From: Protopterus annectens
Taxonomy: Eukaryota; Chordata; Ceratodontiformes; Protopteridae
Assembly (NCBI RefSeq): GCF_019279795.1
Contig: NC_056743.1
Span: 923,472,936 to 923,536,935, forward strand
Direction: 5' to 3'
DNA: 64,000 bases
Shown here: positions 8,791 through 22,540 of the stretch, in pieces
How the letters are laid out: each line of letters begins with the position of its first letter
How positions within the stretch are numbered: position 1 is the stretch's first letter
Translations under genes and position numbers: made by a program
Notes under the pieces: generated by a model
What the model was told of the DNA's origin: nothing
What the model saw: only the letters and a program-made list of their open reading frames with translations
The model's database searches: none

Positions 8791-11245
8791 CTAGGTGGAA
8801 TATCTGGAGTCTTTTTTATGGTTGGAGTGGGAAAGAAAAAGGGAAATGGAGTAATCTCTGGATATGATGCTTTGTACCCATTTTTCTTTTGTTACTTGTT
8901 GCCAGGTTTCTGGGTACAATGATAAGCGACCCCCAACTGCCTCCAGAGGTGGACAAGTAAGCCTCCTTTCAGGAACACTGGAAGGGCTTACCAAAGAAGA
9001 TTCTCTGTCACCCTGATTCTGCGGATTCCCCCATGCCATGTGGTCAGCATCTTCCATTACCACTTCCCCCTCTGCCCCTGGGGGAAGGCTTATCACGTGT
9101 GTCCTAGAAAGCTCTCCGAGATTTTTGAAACCACATTTTTCCACCTCCTCTCTGACCTTTGGATATGGTCTGCTGGGAAAAACAGACTACTACAGCAGAC
9201 AGACTCTTTCCTTCCTGTTCACACCTGGTTAGTGTGTCCTTGACTTTGGGCCCGAAGAGAGATGAGCCACCGAATGCGGCATTCACAAAGGAAGATTTAA
9301 AAGGTTCCGCAAAGTCACACAAGTGCATCCAGGAATGTCTCCTTAAGGAAATTCCTGAACCTGCTGCTCTACTCTTTCCATCTGCTGCATAAGAGATCAG
9401 CCTCATGGAGGAGCTGCTGACCGAATTTAAGGTAGAGAGCTGAGAGGAGACTTTATCTGCAACCACATCAGCTATCGAACCTTGGAGAGTATCTCCTAGC
9501 TCTTTCTTGAGGTCTCCCTGTAATCTTGTAAAATGGGCAAGGTAGTTCAGTGATCTGAGGGTAAAAGTCACTGAAGAAAAAATGCACTTTCCACATCTGA
9601 CCATTGTACGAGACTCTTTGTTCGGTGAATGAAAAGATGAAAATATCTCAGAAAGTTCCTTCTTGGTGGCTGCCGCTACCACCAAGGGACTCCCTTGGTC
9701 AGGAATGTTTTCTCAGCTGGGGATGTAATAAACTTATTTGGCCTCCTAGGAAGAGGTTCTACTGAATCTGGAGACTCCCACACCTTTTGAGAAACTAGGT
9801 CTATCAGTTCGTTGAAAGGTGGAGATACCCAAGTGGTGGAAGGTTGAGATCCAAAAGCCTTCAGGAGTACATACTATTCTGCTGAAGGGTTTGTGGGCTT
9901 CCACTCACCTCTCTAAGTATTTCTAGGATGTCTCCAAAGGAGACATCATCAGGAAGTGAGGGTGGGGACCCCTCAGCTTCACTGAGGTTCGTATCAGAAG
10001 TGATGGACTCCTGTGGGGAATCCAAATGTTTCCTCTTACATAACCTCTTCCGAGGGACCTCCTCAGAGGGGTATTCTGGAGATGTTTCAGAAGAGTAGGG
10101 GGTGCCCTGTGGGGCATTCTGAGGCCTAGGATCTCTGCATCCCTGTGGAAGCAAGGATACAGAGGCAGACACTGGTGCTTTAGAGGGAAGAATATTCAGA
10201 GATGATGGTGGAATTGTCTGTGGAGACAGTACTCTCCTCATTACCTCAAAGGCCCTGCGCCCCTGATCTGAGGAAGTCCCTGGATCCAAAGAAGCCAAGG
10301 GATTTCCTGGAACCAAGGACGACAGGTCCGAGGCTGAAGTAGGAGCCGAGCTCACCCGAGCCAATGCCCCAAGAGGCAAGATCAGATCCGACAACTGTTC
10401 GATTTGACTCGCCTGCCCGGACCCAACTGGAGAGCGTCAGCACCTAGACTCCTCGAGTTCCAATGGAGCCGAGGATGTCGGAGCAATGGTCGGGGCTGAA
10501 GATGCTGATAAAGATCTTGGCTCTGAAGTTTCCAGCAGTAACAGCTCCGGACATTTAGACTCCGAAGTCCGAAAATGGATCAGAGGAGGAATTGGAGCAG
10601 AAGGGGAGGATGCAGTCAGATCTGAATCCCTCAAGGTTGGATCCGATAATAATTTGGGCAGCGCTGGAGTTCTTAATAGCCTTTGTACCACTCGATCCAC
10701 ATCATTGTCAGACAGGCTCCTGGAAGACCGAGTTGAGGGCCTGGAGATTTAGAAGGCTGCAGAATGGGTGACCTGAGGGTTGGAGAGAATGGCTCCAAAA
10801 CTGGGGACCGGCTCCGAATTTCAAATTCCTTTGGCGCTAAAACTGATGGTGTCAGGCCGATGACTTTTCGGTTCTGATGATCTTCAGATCCGGACATGAA
10901 ATTTTTGACATTTTTTTTAGATGGCTCCGATGGAGTGCTAGAAGAAAAAGATCTCTTCTCTGTTTTGTCAGATTTTGAGGAAGGAGACTTTTGTGATTTA
11001 GAAGAACCCAGACGTTCTTGAACAGCCTCTGAAAAGGGGGTCTTTAACAATCCTCTCAATATAAGCTTGTTTTTCCTCTCCAGGAGAGCTCTATGGTTAA
11101 AAGAATGGCAAACAGAGCAAGACTCCTGGAGATGGCTAGCTTCCAGACAATAGACACAGATTGTGTGCTTGTCAGTCAACAACATTTTTTGTCCACAATC
11201 CTCGGATTTCTTAAAACCAGACAGTTTAGAATCCTTTGAAGACAT
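8791..11245 (-). pseudogene. DIRS 3a gag remnant
   Basis: The start is taken at 11245 (MSSKDSK), because the equivalent methionine opens the related gag of DIRS 2. An N-terminal knuckle CVYCLEASHLQESC at 11117-11158 fits C-x2-C-x4-H-x4-C. It is followed by a Ser/Lys/Pro-rich segment, an acidic stretch with PRKRLCKRKHLDSPQES (near 10050), a SDVSFGDILEIL-type helix and the conserved C-terminal core (9685-9104) with FTLRSLNYLAHFTRLQ, SYAADGKSRAAGSG and FGGSSLFGPKVKDTL. Stops and frameshifts break it into at least four frames. Gag would coat the RNA in the cytoplasmic particle. The ending near 8791 overlaps the region leading into RT. Confidence 0.75.
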
Positions 11246-11248
11246 ATT

Positions 11249-11640
11249 TGAAGGGGAAAAAAAGAAAGTTTTCAAAAGGAGGCACAGCCCTCTAATTTAA
11301 ATGGACTATGCTCGAAAGACAGAAGGGAAAGGGAAGGGAGAAAGCCCTCTAACTAAAATGGGCTAAGTGGAAGACAGTCCTCTAAGTTAAATGAACAGTC
11401 TGTTAGAAACAACAGGATTTTAAGTAGAGAGACATGAGAGAAAGAGCCCTCTAACTTAAATGGGCTATAAAAGTTTACAGAAAGCTGGGAAAGGGAGAAT
11501 AAGGCCCAACGAAAGATGACCGCCAACCAGCAGAAAAAAAACAGACAAAAGAGGCAGAGTATACTATTTAGCACAACAAACTACAACTATGAAAGTCTAA
11601 TATAACAAATACAGCAAAGATTTAAACAGTGGAAGGTAAA
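11249..11640 (-). promoter_or_regulatory. DIRS 3a gag leader with repeated CCTCTAA-TTAAA motif
   Basis: Four copies of a 20-bp motif resembling GCCCTCTAAYTTAAATGGGC (plus strand) start at about 11287, 11344, 11377 and 11446. Read in the element sense the motif can form a short GCCC/GGGC stem. The same motif recurs in the leader of DIRS 6. Its function is unknown. Confidence 0.6.
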
Positions 11641-11855
11641 TAAAGGTTATACTTAGCAAGAGCTAGCAGAACGAGCACCCGATCTTGTTTAGCAGCAAAT
11701 GAGATCTGGGAGACATTCCTAGGGCATGCTGGGATAGGGTTTAGCCATGAGCTAGTGGAACACCTCGAGCTTGCATATAAGGCCGAGTCAGATCCAAGGA
11801 TCAGATACGAACTCATCCTAGTAAGAATGAAGACGAGATCGGACAACACATCAAT
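11641..11855 (-). repeat. Left inverted terminal repeat of DIRS 3a
   Basis: It matches the left ITR of DIRS 6 at 58283-58503: AAATGAGATCTGGGAG against AAATGAGATCTGGGGA, then a GTTTAGCCATGAGC/CTTAGCCACGAGCC block, GAGTCAGATCCAAGGATCAG and a final GACAACACATCAAT against GACTACACAACATAA. It precedes gag on the minus strand and is thus the 5' end of the element. A weak TTATATGCAAG on the minus strand could be a TATA region, but this is uncertain. Confidence 0.7.
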
Positions 11856-12179
11856 AGTTTACCATAAAGTGTAATTTTTTTCTGCCATTAGAAATATTAA
11901 TTCATTTTCTGACTGACTACTTAATCCAGTACAGAGTCACAGGACAGCTGGAGTCTATTCTGACATTCAGTGGGTGCAAAACATAGACACTCATCCTGAA
12001 TTAGATGCCAGCCCTAGCAGGACACACCCTGATTCATGTGCTATCCCCAACCCTAATGATGCTCTTGCTCCTAACTCCAAACCTACACATTACCTTGCTA
12101 AAATATCTTTTCCCTAACATAACCACTAAACAAGACATGCTCTCACTCTCTCTCTCTCTGTCTCTCTCACACACACACA

Positions 12180-12272
<93 letters not shown>

Positions 12273-12336
12273 ACACTTCTCATTCAGCAACAAATCCACA
12301 CAACCCTATATTTATCTAACCTAGCTCTTACTCTGA
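11856..12336. repeat. Low-complexity DNA with (CT)n and (AC)n
   Basis: A short (CT)n tract at about 12146-12168 runs into (AC)n up to about 12276. Apparent long frames here are only microsatellite translations. The DNA before it (11856-12145) shows no recognisable gene. Confidence 0.85.
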
Positions 12337-12560
12337 TTTGTTTGTGTCTTTTCCCGGTTAGGGGTCGCCACAGCGGAACTCCGGTCCGCTAATGATTGGC
12401 AGTAGATTTTTATGTACTGGCTTGCCGGGCCTAACACACAACCTTCAACAAAGGAATGCCCATTCACGCATGTCGCTACACAGAAGACGCTCTATCTGAG
12501 AATCGAACGGGCAACGTCTAACTGTGAGGCAACAACGCTACCGCAGCACCACCACTGCAG
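12337..12560 (-). mobile_element. tRNA-derived SINE
   Basis: On the minus strand it starts GGTGGTGCTGCGGTAGCG and TTGTTGCCTCACAG (tRNA-like A-box region). A B-box-like CCGTTCGATTCTCA follows, then a body with GAATGGGCATTCC and GGCAAGCCAGTACAT, and the tail GCGACCCCTAACCGGGAAAA. It is the same family as the copies at 58962-59187 and 41128-41422. The tail resembles the RTE LINE end near 56411. Flanking duplications are not clear. Confidence 0.85.

Positions 12561-13526
<966 letters not shown>

Positions 13527-13620
<94 letters not shown>
13527..13620. repeat. (TA)n then (CA)n microsatellite
   Basis: A short (TA)n of about 18 bp passes into roughly 75 bp of pure (CA)n. It adjoins the right end of the foldback, mirroring the (TA)n on its left. 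Confidence 0.95.
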
Positions 13621-13622
<2 letters not shown>

Positions 13623-14867
13623 CTTCTCTCTATCTTCCACTACAGCATAGGCAGTTTAATGGAGAAGGCAGAGAACTTGAGCTGCCTGTTTGTACTTAAT
13701 AGTCTAAGAAATACTAAGGAATATGAAGATATGAAGGCTTTTTATAAGAATGCTGACATTCTGCACCTGTAAGACAAATTTGCTAACTAATGAAGGTTGC
13801 ATTGATAGTGTCTTGATAACAGATTATTTTGCTTATATTTTTATGAGAGATAATCTTTAAATATTTAAATTGATTTGTCGGTGACTCGGTGCACTAGCAA
13901 CATGAATTAGCCAACATACCAGGTGTGTGTCTATACATATAATGACATGGCCTTGGCTAGCATCATGAGTATCAGTGGTCTTTCAGCGGGAGAAGGGATC
14001 AAGAGGAAAAATGTCTGCACTCCTTTTTAGGGAAGGGAACGGGTTATAACTGTTACCTGAATGTCACCTAATGAAGGCTGGAGAAAGGGCATAACTAAGA
14101 GAGCCAAGGTACGACAGCACCTTTCCACGTAAGTGTGTGCACTTTTGCATGGGGGGGGGGTGCACGTCTGCATGCATTTGTGTGTGTGTATGTTTGTGAT
14201 GGGCAAGTCCAATCTACATGATGAGTTGTCGCATGTAGGAGGACAGTAGGACAGTCCACAAAAACAATGCCCTACCAGCCTCAGTATGATGGACCTGAAG
14301 CTCACTCTCTGAATCTAACCCTTACTGCTGCAGAATGCTAATAGGTGGGGGAAGAACAAATAAACATCTGATTGGAAGGGGAGCCTCATGTTTGCAAATG
14401 AAGCAGAGAACAAAAGGAAAAAAATGTAAATACTAGCTTTTAGACTTGGAACATGTTCTGAATTAATACCTTAATAGGATTACCCATATTCTTTTCAGCT
14501 GTGATTTTTCTTTTGGTTTGAATTTTTTCATCATATTGATAAAATCCTTAGCAAACTCTGTTAAGGACACCTAATGATCACCCATCATCTTGAAACATTT
14601 CTGCCCCCCCCCCCCAAAAAAAAAAAAAAACTGAGAAAAGCAAATTCTGAAAAGTACTTGTGCAGTTCCATATTCTAGACTTCTTAGACATGCTGATAAT
14701 GTGGAAAAAGATGCAATGCCTTCATTGTAACATATTAAGTATATCATGACTTTTTTCTTTCCCAATGTATTTTTCAACATCTCTAATATAAATGCACCAG
14801 TAAACATACAGTAGCTGTGAACTGTGGTTTAAGAACACATTGAATCTGTCTCAGCAATACAACTGTT
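13621..14867. other. Unassigned DNA
   Basis: No gene or known repeat was seen. There is a G-run at about 14152-14160 and a C-run/A-run at 14604-14630. Confidence 0.4.
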
Positions 14868-15560
14868 TATTTATTTATTTTAATTACTTAAATTTGATGA
14901 CCAGGGAAGTCCACTGGGCCAAGAACAGACCATTTTCAGTGGAGGCCCAGGGAGAAAAGCTCCACAATAATTGCAAGTTACATTTCACAAGTTACAAAAG
15001 GACATAGTTCATACTGCTAATTAAACATTTACAGATAAGCTCCATGATAATTGCAACTGGCTTGTCACAATGTTACAAAAATGAAAGACATCATTCAATA
15101 CAGAAATTTCAACATTTACATAAAGTGAATATTTTTGTTATAAACTGAAGTGTAGGTTTAACATTTCAAATTATATACTACTAGCCATTAGTAGGTTAGG
15201 AAAATATTATGCATGGAGAGGGTGATAGTATATTTGAGATTGGAGAGTACAGAACAATAGATATGAGAGAGAAAATCAGTTTTTGGTGGGAGATGGATTG
15301 TTTTGGATGGGATGAAGTAATAGTAGAGGTAGTTGGCTGAGTCAGAGCAAGGTGGAATGAGGGGGGAGGGGTTTAAATTGGAGCGTGGTAAGGGCATTCC
15401 CATTTGAAAGAAAGATGAGAGAGTAGCTGAGATTTGAAATCTATATGGTTAGGTAGGTTGCATAGGTGTATGGGTAGAGAGTTCCAATGTTCCACTGTTT
15501 AGCTAAGGAAGTTGCACAATAGTTTAAATTTACATGTCCACAGCTGATTGGTGATAATGT
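14868..15560 (-). mobile_element. L2/Rex1-like LINE, 3' end
   Basis: The plus strand opens with TTTATTTATTTATTTTAATT, then TTGATGACCAGGGAAGTCCA, CCATTTTCAGTGGAGGCCCA and GGGAGAAAAGCTCCACAATA, shared with 6036 and 40957. Further in, GAGAGTTCCAATGTTCCACTG ... ACATGTCCACAGCTG lines up with 41997-42040 of the longer copy. It is a 5'-truncated insertion on the minus strand, and the visible part is 3' UTR or the end of the coding region. Confidence 0.7.
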
Positions 15561-18551
15561 AAACAACTCAAATTAAAGATAAAGTAAATGGCTCTCAAGC
15601 TGGGAAACAAATAAATACCATTCCATAAGACTTTAGTCATAACATTCAACTGTCCTTTAAAAAAAAAATGACTGAAGCTGATTTATTGAGTTTGACAGTG
15701 TGCCTGGTTTTCTTCTAGATACCAGTGACATGATGATAGGTAAAATGGCATCTTTCAAACTGCCCCATAGGTATGTGGAAAGTGTGTGTGCTTGTGTGTG
15801 CACGTGTATCTTTGTGTGCCCTGTAGTGGAGTGATAGCCCTTTCCAAGAGTAGTTGGCCTTATATCTACGGAATGACAGGATAAGGTCTGGCTCTTCTAA
15901 GGATTAGCAGCATTAAGCGATTATCAGAAAGTGAATGGATGTTATTTAAGTAACTGTTATTTAACATAAAAACACTAAATTGCATAATGCCTCTCTTCTT
16001 ATCTTATTTCAGTCAGTTTTCAAATGCATTTTTGAGTTTCAGAGACTGAAGTATAGAACTATTTTTTGAAGATTTCATAAAGTTATCTAAGACTTTTCCA
16101 TATTTTATTAACAGCAATTAGGAGCATGAAATGAATGTGATATATTGATCTTATAGAAATTATGTGGAGATAAACTTTACTGAATTCACTTAAAAGTGTT
16201 GGGGGTAACAGAAAATTAAAACAATTTTACATACTGCTTCTTATTTTTTATTAAGAATGAACACAAGTATTTTGTGAGCAGTCACATGCTCAAAGAGTTT
16301 GCAACGGGCTAGTAAGATATTTCTGTAGTCCATCCTGTTTATCATGGTTAACACTGCAACTGTAAAGACACATCAGTAAATGTTGCCCATGCCACTTTAA
16401 CTACTAAGTCTAAATATTGGTCATCTGCAATTCTGTACTTCTACTGGAGAATTTAACTTTTTATCAGAACATACCTTTTAGATGTTTTCTACATAAACTG
16501 TCATAATATTTAGCTCTTGAGTCAAAATAAGAGATTATGGTGCCATTATTAGGTGTTTGTGATATGATGAAATGGCAGCCTAAGCTACTGAAATCTAAAA
16601 GAAATTAATCATGTTCTAGCTCACTTAAGACATGCAGGAAAAAAGGGAATAGCGGTTAGGTACATTTTTATGACCTTACTTCACAAGGGAGTGCTGTGTT
16701 AATTGGAGTCTTGTGCCTAGCAATTCTCTGGGAGGCCTATGTTTGCAAAGCTATCATCTTGTCTTGCTTATAAATGTATGCCATTCTTGGGGGCTGGGGG
16801 CAGTGTCATGACCGTGATCTGTTAGCCTAGGTTCACTTAACTGCAAAAGGGCCAGTTTTGTGAGTGCTACACCTCCCCCTAACACACACACACGTGCTAT
16901 AATAATTTGAAAGCATGGACAGCTTTAGTTCAATATACCACAGACATCTTTAGATTTGTAAGTTTTGAATTTTGCTTCTCATAGTGGTGCATAAAATAAT
17001 CTGTCAGTGAAGGAAATAAGTAAGTAAGTAAGTAAGAATTAGAGTACCAAGCATAAGAAAGTGTACCAAACAATCTGGCTGATAGACCAGCACAAAGGAA
17101 TATTTGTAACACAGTCCCTCCCTGTCTTAGCATGTGCTTTGTGAGGTAGTAATTTCAGTACAGGTATACCATTAGGAAATACCCATTTTATTACATAATG
17201 GAATGCATCAACTGACAAACAAAGTCCAGTACACAAGTGAAATTAAACATTTTTAAAATACGTTTTAGTTAAAGCTATGTGGGCATCTGAAAGGAGTACA
17301 CAATCATATAACTTCTTAGGTACATGTTTTAGCTTTGTTCAGCTGCTTAGAACATTTGTAACCTGGTGACAGTGACACTAAACTTGCATGAGCATAACTG
17401 AATGATTACAAATTAAACATAAAACTACACAGACATTTAAAATGACATGGAGAAAAGGAATGTGAAAACAAAACATGAAGGACTGCCCAACTTTGTTCAG
17501 AAAAGTGATCTCTACTCTAAGTAGAAATATTTCACATCCCCAGAGACACTGAACTATGTAGTCACTCTACAACATTCACAGTAGTCAGTGCCTACATACC
17601 AAAGCAGAAATACTGCCTCTGCTATAATACAGAGGTTACACAATTGACTGCATAAGTGCAACACGCTTATGTCTCTAAAATTTCTAGGTTAAGGTCAATT
17701 GTGAATTTGTGACATTATTTCTTTCTGGTAGATTAACTTTTATCTGGTAGGCTTCAAGGATGTGCATTTAAGGGGAAAAAACAGATCCAAAAAGCATGGT
17801 TATCTGCTGATTAACTGGCTAGCAGACATAGTCAACATTTTAAAAAATCCATCGGGCATGGCCAAGAATAATTTTGAGAATGTGAATAGATTTAAGCATG
17901 CATCTGTCTGGTTGTGTATGAAACATCAAGTACCACCTTGAAATTACCAGTTGAACAATATGTCAGAATTTGTACAGTTTTAGAAAACTAAGATAACTTT
18001 TTTCTTTGTAGCACACAACTTTTTTTTCTGTATTTCAGTATATGAATTTAATAAAGACATCTGCTCCTATGCTGTTCTTTTACGTAATGTATCAGAAAGG
18101 TAACATTAAGTATGCATAAGTGTGCATCTGTCTTTTTATTTTAATTTTGTGGGGACAAGAGGAGCTGTTGTTTTTCAAAGACGTCTGGCATACGGCACCG
18201 TATGCTGCCTTGCTTGATTCAGGCTCTGTCTGTGAACGTTAGGCTAACAGGCATGTATTTTAGTCAATGTCACTTATTGTCTACAGGCCTGATTTTACTA
18301 GATAATGCACTACATGTAAATGAAAAAAAAAGACAAAAGAAATCATGAAAGCATTGGAGTTATTTATGCATGCTAAGCAAAAAGGCATCTGTTCTCTTTT
18401 CAAATAATGTTATTTATACTCAAGAAGAATGCAGCTAGTCATAATAGATGCATCACAAATGAAGACAACGTATGGCAACCACAGCTGGCATCAGAGTAAC
18501 AGAAACATAATAACTGTCAATATAAGTAATTTCTTTACTTCTGCATACCTC
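15561..18551. other. Unassigned AT-rich DNA
   Basis: No open frame with family similarity was found. There is a short (AAGT)n run at about 17013-17034 and a (TG)-rich patch near 15785. This is the least repeat-like stretch of the window and could be unique intergenic or intronic sequence. Confidence 0.5.
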
Positions 18552-18800
18552 TGAACTGTCCAGATTTTCATAGCATGGCCAGATTTTTGCCTTATGTCTT
18601 TGGTCTATTCTTCAAAAATTCTGTGGTTTTCTGACAAATCACTGAGGATTGAAGTAATTAAGTCATGACATGCATTTGAGTTTCAAACTTCACATCCTTC
18701 AGAAAATACATGACAACACATATGTTACTCTAGCAACTTTCAAATCTTGTAAGAGTAATATTTAAAATCTGTTCCTATTTTTAGACTTTTGTCCCACAAT
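18552..18800 (+). repeat. Unclassified dispersed repeat, copy 1
   Basis: It shares an ordered series of motifs with 39777-40025: TGTCCAGAT, CCAGATTTTTGCCT, TTTGGT, TTCTGTGGTTTTCTGA, TTTCAAACTTCA, then ATCTGTTCCT and TTTTTAGACTTTTGTCCC. Both copies are in the same orientation. No coding capacity or obvious termini were seen. Confidence 0.6.
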
Positions 18801-21296
18801 TATTTTAGGCTTTGTCCAGATTTTTTTATCTAAGAGGTTGAGAGCTATGTTAACTTCTGTTACACAGCCACCATCAATTATGTCATTCAGAATTACAAAC
18901 ATGATGATTATGCAGCTGTATTATGTATGGGCACAAACAGGCATACACCGTGTAAGTCTTGGTATGCAAATCAATGTTTAAAGGACAGCCACAAAGTATT
19001 TTTCACCAGCAGAGTGTTGAAATAGGCTGTCTCCCTCCTCAATCCTGAAATGTACAAACAGGCAATCACAGAATGAATGACTATTTTGCCCTGCCCAATG
19101 ACACCACATATTTTAGCTTCAAACACATAAATGAAATTAGAAAAGCTATCTTTGAGCCCTACCTTTGAGTCAGCAAAGCAAATAACTATGTCAAAATTAT
19201 GTATACTTGTTATAATATTAGTTATTCAATTAAAGGTTTTTAGTATAATGGTTTTACTATCAAAGCTACATATCTAGCCCCATATTTAGAATACTCATAC
19301 TACAGAAAAAAAGGGAAGTTACTATAGAAAAGACAGCACTAAGACACATTTTAAAGCAATATGAGTGAAGCCAAACCTCAGATTTAGAAAGATCTTCATA
19401 GCTCATGTAATTTACACCATGGGGAGAAAATTTTACTCAGAGACACCTATGGCTGCAATGAGAATGACCTTGTTACTGGTTTACTGGCATATCTTTGAAT
19501 TTACTGATTTTAACAATAGCACTGTCAGACCTGGCAGCAGTAGAGTTTTCCAAGGCAGTCTATGCAATGCATTGTATCGGCACACATCCACCCAACAACA
19601 AACAATCCCCCCTACAGTTGATCAAACTTAAAGAAATGCTCACCCATTCATCTACACACATGCTCCAATACACCAACACATCCAAACCCCTGATTCCCTA
19701 CCTAACCCCCCAGTGCAATCGACCAGGCAAATATACTTGCATTCCCCACACACACACACAAACATTCATCTGGCTTCACTGATAAACCTGAAGACATGCG
19801 CCGCACACACACACACACACATTAAAATACCCCTTACCTGCACTGTGACTACATCCATAGGAATGAATGGGTGACCACAGTCTTTTGACGGCATTCACTT
19901 TTTCCTCCAACAGTGGCAAATTTTACAGCCAAATGATTCTCTCAGTTGCTCAGCAGCATAAATCAGGAACCACAAGTATTTCTAGGGGACAGCACATGGC
20001 AAATTAGCAACTAGCCATGATCTAGTATTGCTGTAGTAGAGTGCAGCTTGACCAGTGGAACCTCTCTCAGTGCTGAGGCCTCTGCCAGTGGGAATCAGCA
20101 ATAGGGCAGTTTATGACTGTGAAAGGTTTAGAGTGGGGGGAAGCTGCTCATGTTAAAGCTTTCTGTGCACAGTAAGCCTTTTTGAACCCCAGTCAAAGGT
20201 AGGACTGTAGTGCCTTTACCTTTCCTACTCTAGTAGTAACATTTACACAAATCTATTTATGTTGCCAAACCCAGTCTGCTCTCCTCATTTTTAATTTATG
20301 TCACATATTTCTTACTCTTAGGTAGTACTGTGGTGTTTTCAAAGTTGAAGAATAATCCTGCATAGAATTATTTTACAGTAGTTACTGCCCTTCGTTTAAA
20401 ACCACCTGTATACATGCTGCACTGAAAGGCCATGAAGGTGATACAAATTTTCAATGACACTGACTGACTTTCAACATAGATCTCAACCTTTCATCTCTAA
20501 AATGTGAAACACTACCTCACATAATGTGGAACAAATGGACAAAATACAGAATGCTCACTAGCAGCATACTATCAACTTTAGCTAGCCAGCTCACAGGATG
20601 GTTACATGTATTGCTTTATACTTATGTTCTTTTGCTGAATTAATAAGATTCAGGATTATTTACTATGGATATTACTGAATCTAGGTTGTTTGGTTTTAAT
20701 TGAGTACTAAAACAGCCATCCTACAATAGGAAGGCCCTCCTGCACCCTTAATGCAGAAGTGTGTGGCCCAGGACCCATCTGAGTTGAGGATTGTTGGAAT
20801 AAGGCTCAGTTTCAGGCTCTCCCATTGGCTAGTTTGTGCTAAAACTGTTCAACTTCGCTTGCATTTAAGTACCATGTTTTTGCGTAGCAGCACACAGTGC
20901 AATGAGGTTTAGAGCTGTCGTGTATAGACACAAACAATTAGAAACAACAATCTTCCCTTGATATCTGCTAGAGAACCCTTTTTAGCACCAGTGCCTCTCT
21001 GTGTGCAATGCAGTTGCGCAATGCTTCCCAGCGAGCAACTCATCTGCGCATTCTGAGAAGTTGAGGCAGTCTTCCATCCTTAACCTTCCACAGAATAGCC
21101 GCCCTTTGTTAGTCTCACAAGCAAATCCTGGTCCATGTAGTCCATCCCCATTACTTACTACAATATATATCTACCATAATGGATGGACAGTTTCCCACCT
21201 TTTCTCCAGCCAGACTGACTGACATGGGCATCCTGAGGCAATGTAGCAACTGACAACCATTTGCTCTAAAGTTGTGGCAGTACACTAAACACCGAA
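18801..21296. other. Unassigned DNA
   Basis: Short frames only. Small (CA)n patches lie near 19750 and 19805. Nothing resembles the element families elsewhere in the window. Confidence 0.4.
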
Positions 21297-22036
21297 AGTG
21301 TGATAAGCAACTTAGGGACACAGATGGACAGTGGTCTCACCTTCAATAACCACATCGCCACAACAGTCAGGAAATCCTTCTATGTGGCACACCTCATCAC
21401 TAAGGGCTTTTCATCCAGAAAAAAGGAGGTCATTGTCCCACTGTACTCATCCCTCATTAGACCCATTACAGAATACAATGCCCCATTTGATATGTACCTC
21501 TCAAGACATCTGCAGCAACTGGAAAGGCCGCAGAAATATTTCACTAAAAGAATCACAGGCCTAAAGTAGATGCCCTATGCTGACCGCCTTAAAAAACTCC
21601 AGCTATCCTCTGTTGCATATCGTCTACTCCGAGGCAATCTCTGCTTAACATACAAGGCCATGTCAAACCCAGAGCTGTTCAGCATGCTACACTTAAAGAA
21701 ATCCCAATCCCTCAGAGCTACACGCTCCAGGGATCTAAACCTTGTCATCACAATAAACAAAACATGCTGGAGGTATAGGTTCCTGACCCAGAGACTCCCC
21801 AGACTCTGGAATAGACTGCCCATACATGTCAAGCAGAGTGCCTATTTGGCCCTCTTCAAAAGGAACCTTGATGATTGGATGGGAAAAAGGAAATTCACCC
21901 CGGGGATCACGTCAGTCACCCTGCTAGACAGGGGTACAGGGAAGTAAATAGTGTAGGAAGAAATAGCCAGGGAATTGTTATGGCTAGGCTTGTATAGGCC
22001 CTAGGGCCGATAGCCTAGTACCAACCTATGAACCTA
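21297..22036 (+). pseudogene. CR1-like LINE copy 1, RT C-terminus plus 3' UTR
   Basis: Two consecutive plus-strand frames (21300-21569 and 21570-21947) encode the end of ORF2. Motifs are NLGTQMDSGLTFNNHI, VRKSFYVAHLITKGF, VIVPLYSSLIRPITEYNAPF, LQQLERPQKYFTKRI, MPYADRLKKLQLSS, YRLLRGNLCLTYKA, RSRDLNLVITINKTCWR and LWNRLPIHVKQ. They are separated by one stop (TAG, 21567-21569). The 3' UTR has the hairpin GGCTAGGCTTGTATAGGCCC ... GATAGCCTAGTA and ends ACCTATGAACCTA. The copy is 5'-truncated just after the RT palm. The conserved pattern is that of the CR1/L2 group. Confidence 0.85.
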
Positions 22037-22149
22037 AAGCAAACAAATACAGTATGTGAGAGATGTTACTATACCATGAAATTAGAATCAGTCCTCTCAC
22101 ATAACAACAAACAAGATATACAACAGGTTGTCAGCATACACACCTTCCC

Positions 22150-22540
22150 TCTCACACAAGAGAAAGTCATGACATGAGATCCCTCAGAACCACAAGGGCG
22201 GGAGACTTAAACCTTGACACGGTTATAAATAGAACATGCTGGAGGGACAGATTCATCACCCAGAGACTCCCTATGCTGTGGAACAAAATCCCGGTACATG
22301 TGAGGCAGAGCACCTCGCTGGCCTTGTTCAAGAGGAATCTTGACCAATGGATGGGAGATCGCAGATATACCCCAGGGATTACTTCAGTGTCACTGCTTGA
22401 CAGAGGCACAGAAAAATGATAGGCATAGTTTTTATTCAAACTAAAGGGGTGGCGAAAGCCACATAACTATGGGCTAGGCTTATAAATGCCCTTGGGCAGA
22501 TAGCCTAGTATGAACCTATGAACCTATGAACCTATGACAC
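22150..22540 (+). pseudogene. CR1-like LINE copy 2, last about 80 codons plus tail
   Basis: It starts in the segment SLRTTRAGDLNLDTVINRT (compare copy 1) and runs through LPMLWNKIPVHVRQS, LFKRNLDQWMGDRR and VSLLDRGTEK to a stop at 22417-22419. The 3' UTR hairpin GGGCTAGGCTTATAAATGCC ... GATAGCCTAGTA is followed by three tandem copies of the 8-bp unit AACCTATG (22515-22537). It is a second 5'-truncated insertion, in the same orientation as copy 1. Confidence 0.85.

Noticed and set aside
12005..12319. Long frames rich in His/Thr or Cys/Val over microsatellites (also at 13464, 23409, 55507, 59125)
   Set aside because: They are translations of (AC)n and (TA)n arrays and have no protein family content outside the array.
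12337..12560. Functional tRNA gene suggested by A and B box
   Set aside because: There is no cloverleaf with acceptor stem. The sequence continues into a SINE body and tail that recur elsewhere.
15561..21296. Host exons in the AT-rich stretch
   Set aside because: I could not find a frame with convincing codon usage, domain motifs or paired splice signals. Small exons cannot be excluded without a homology or RNA search.
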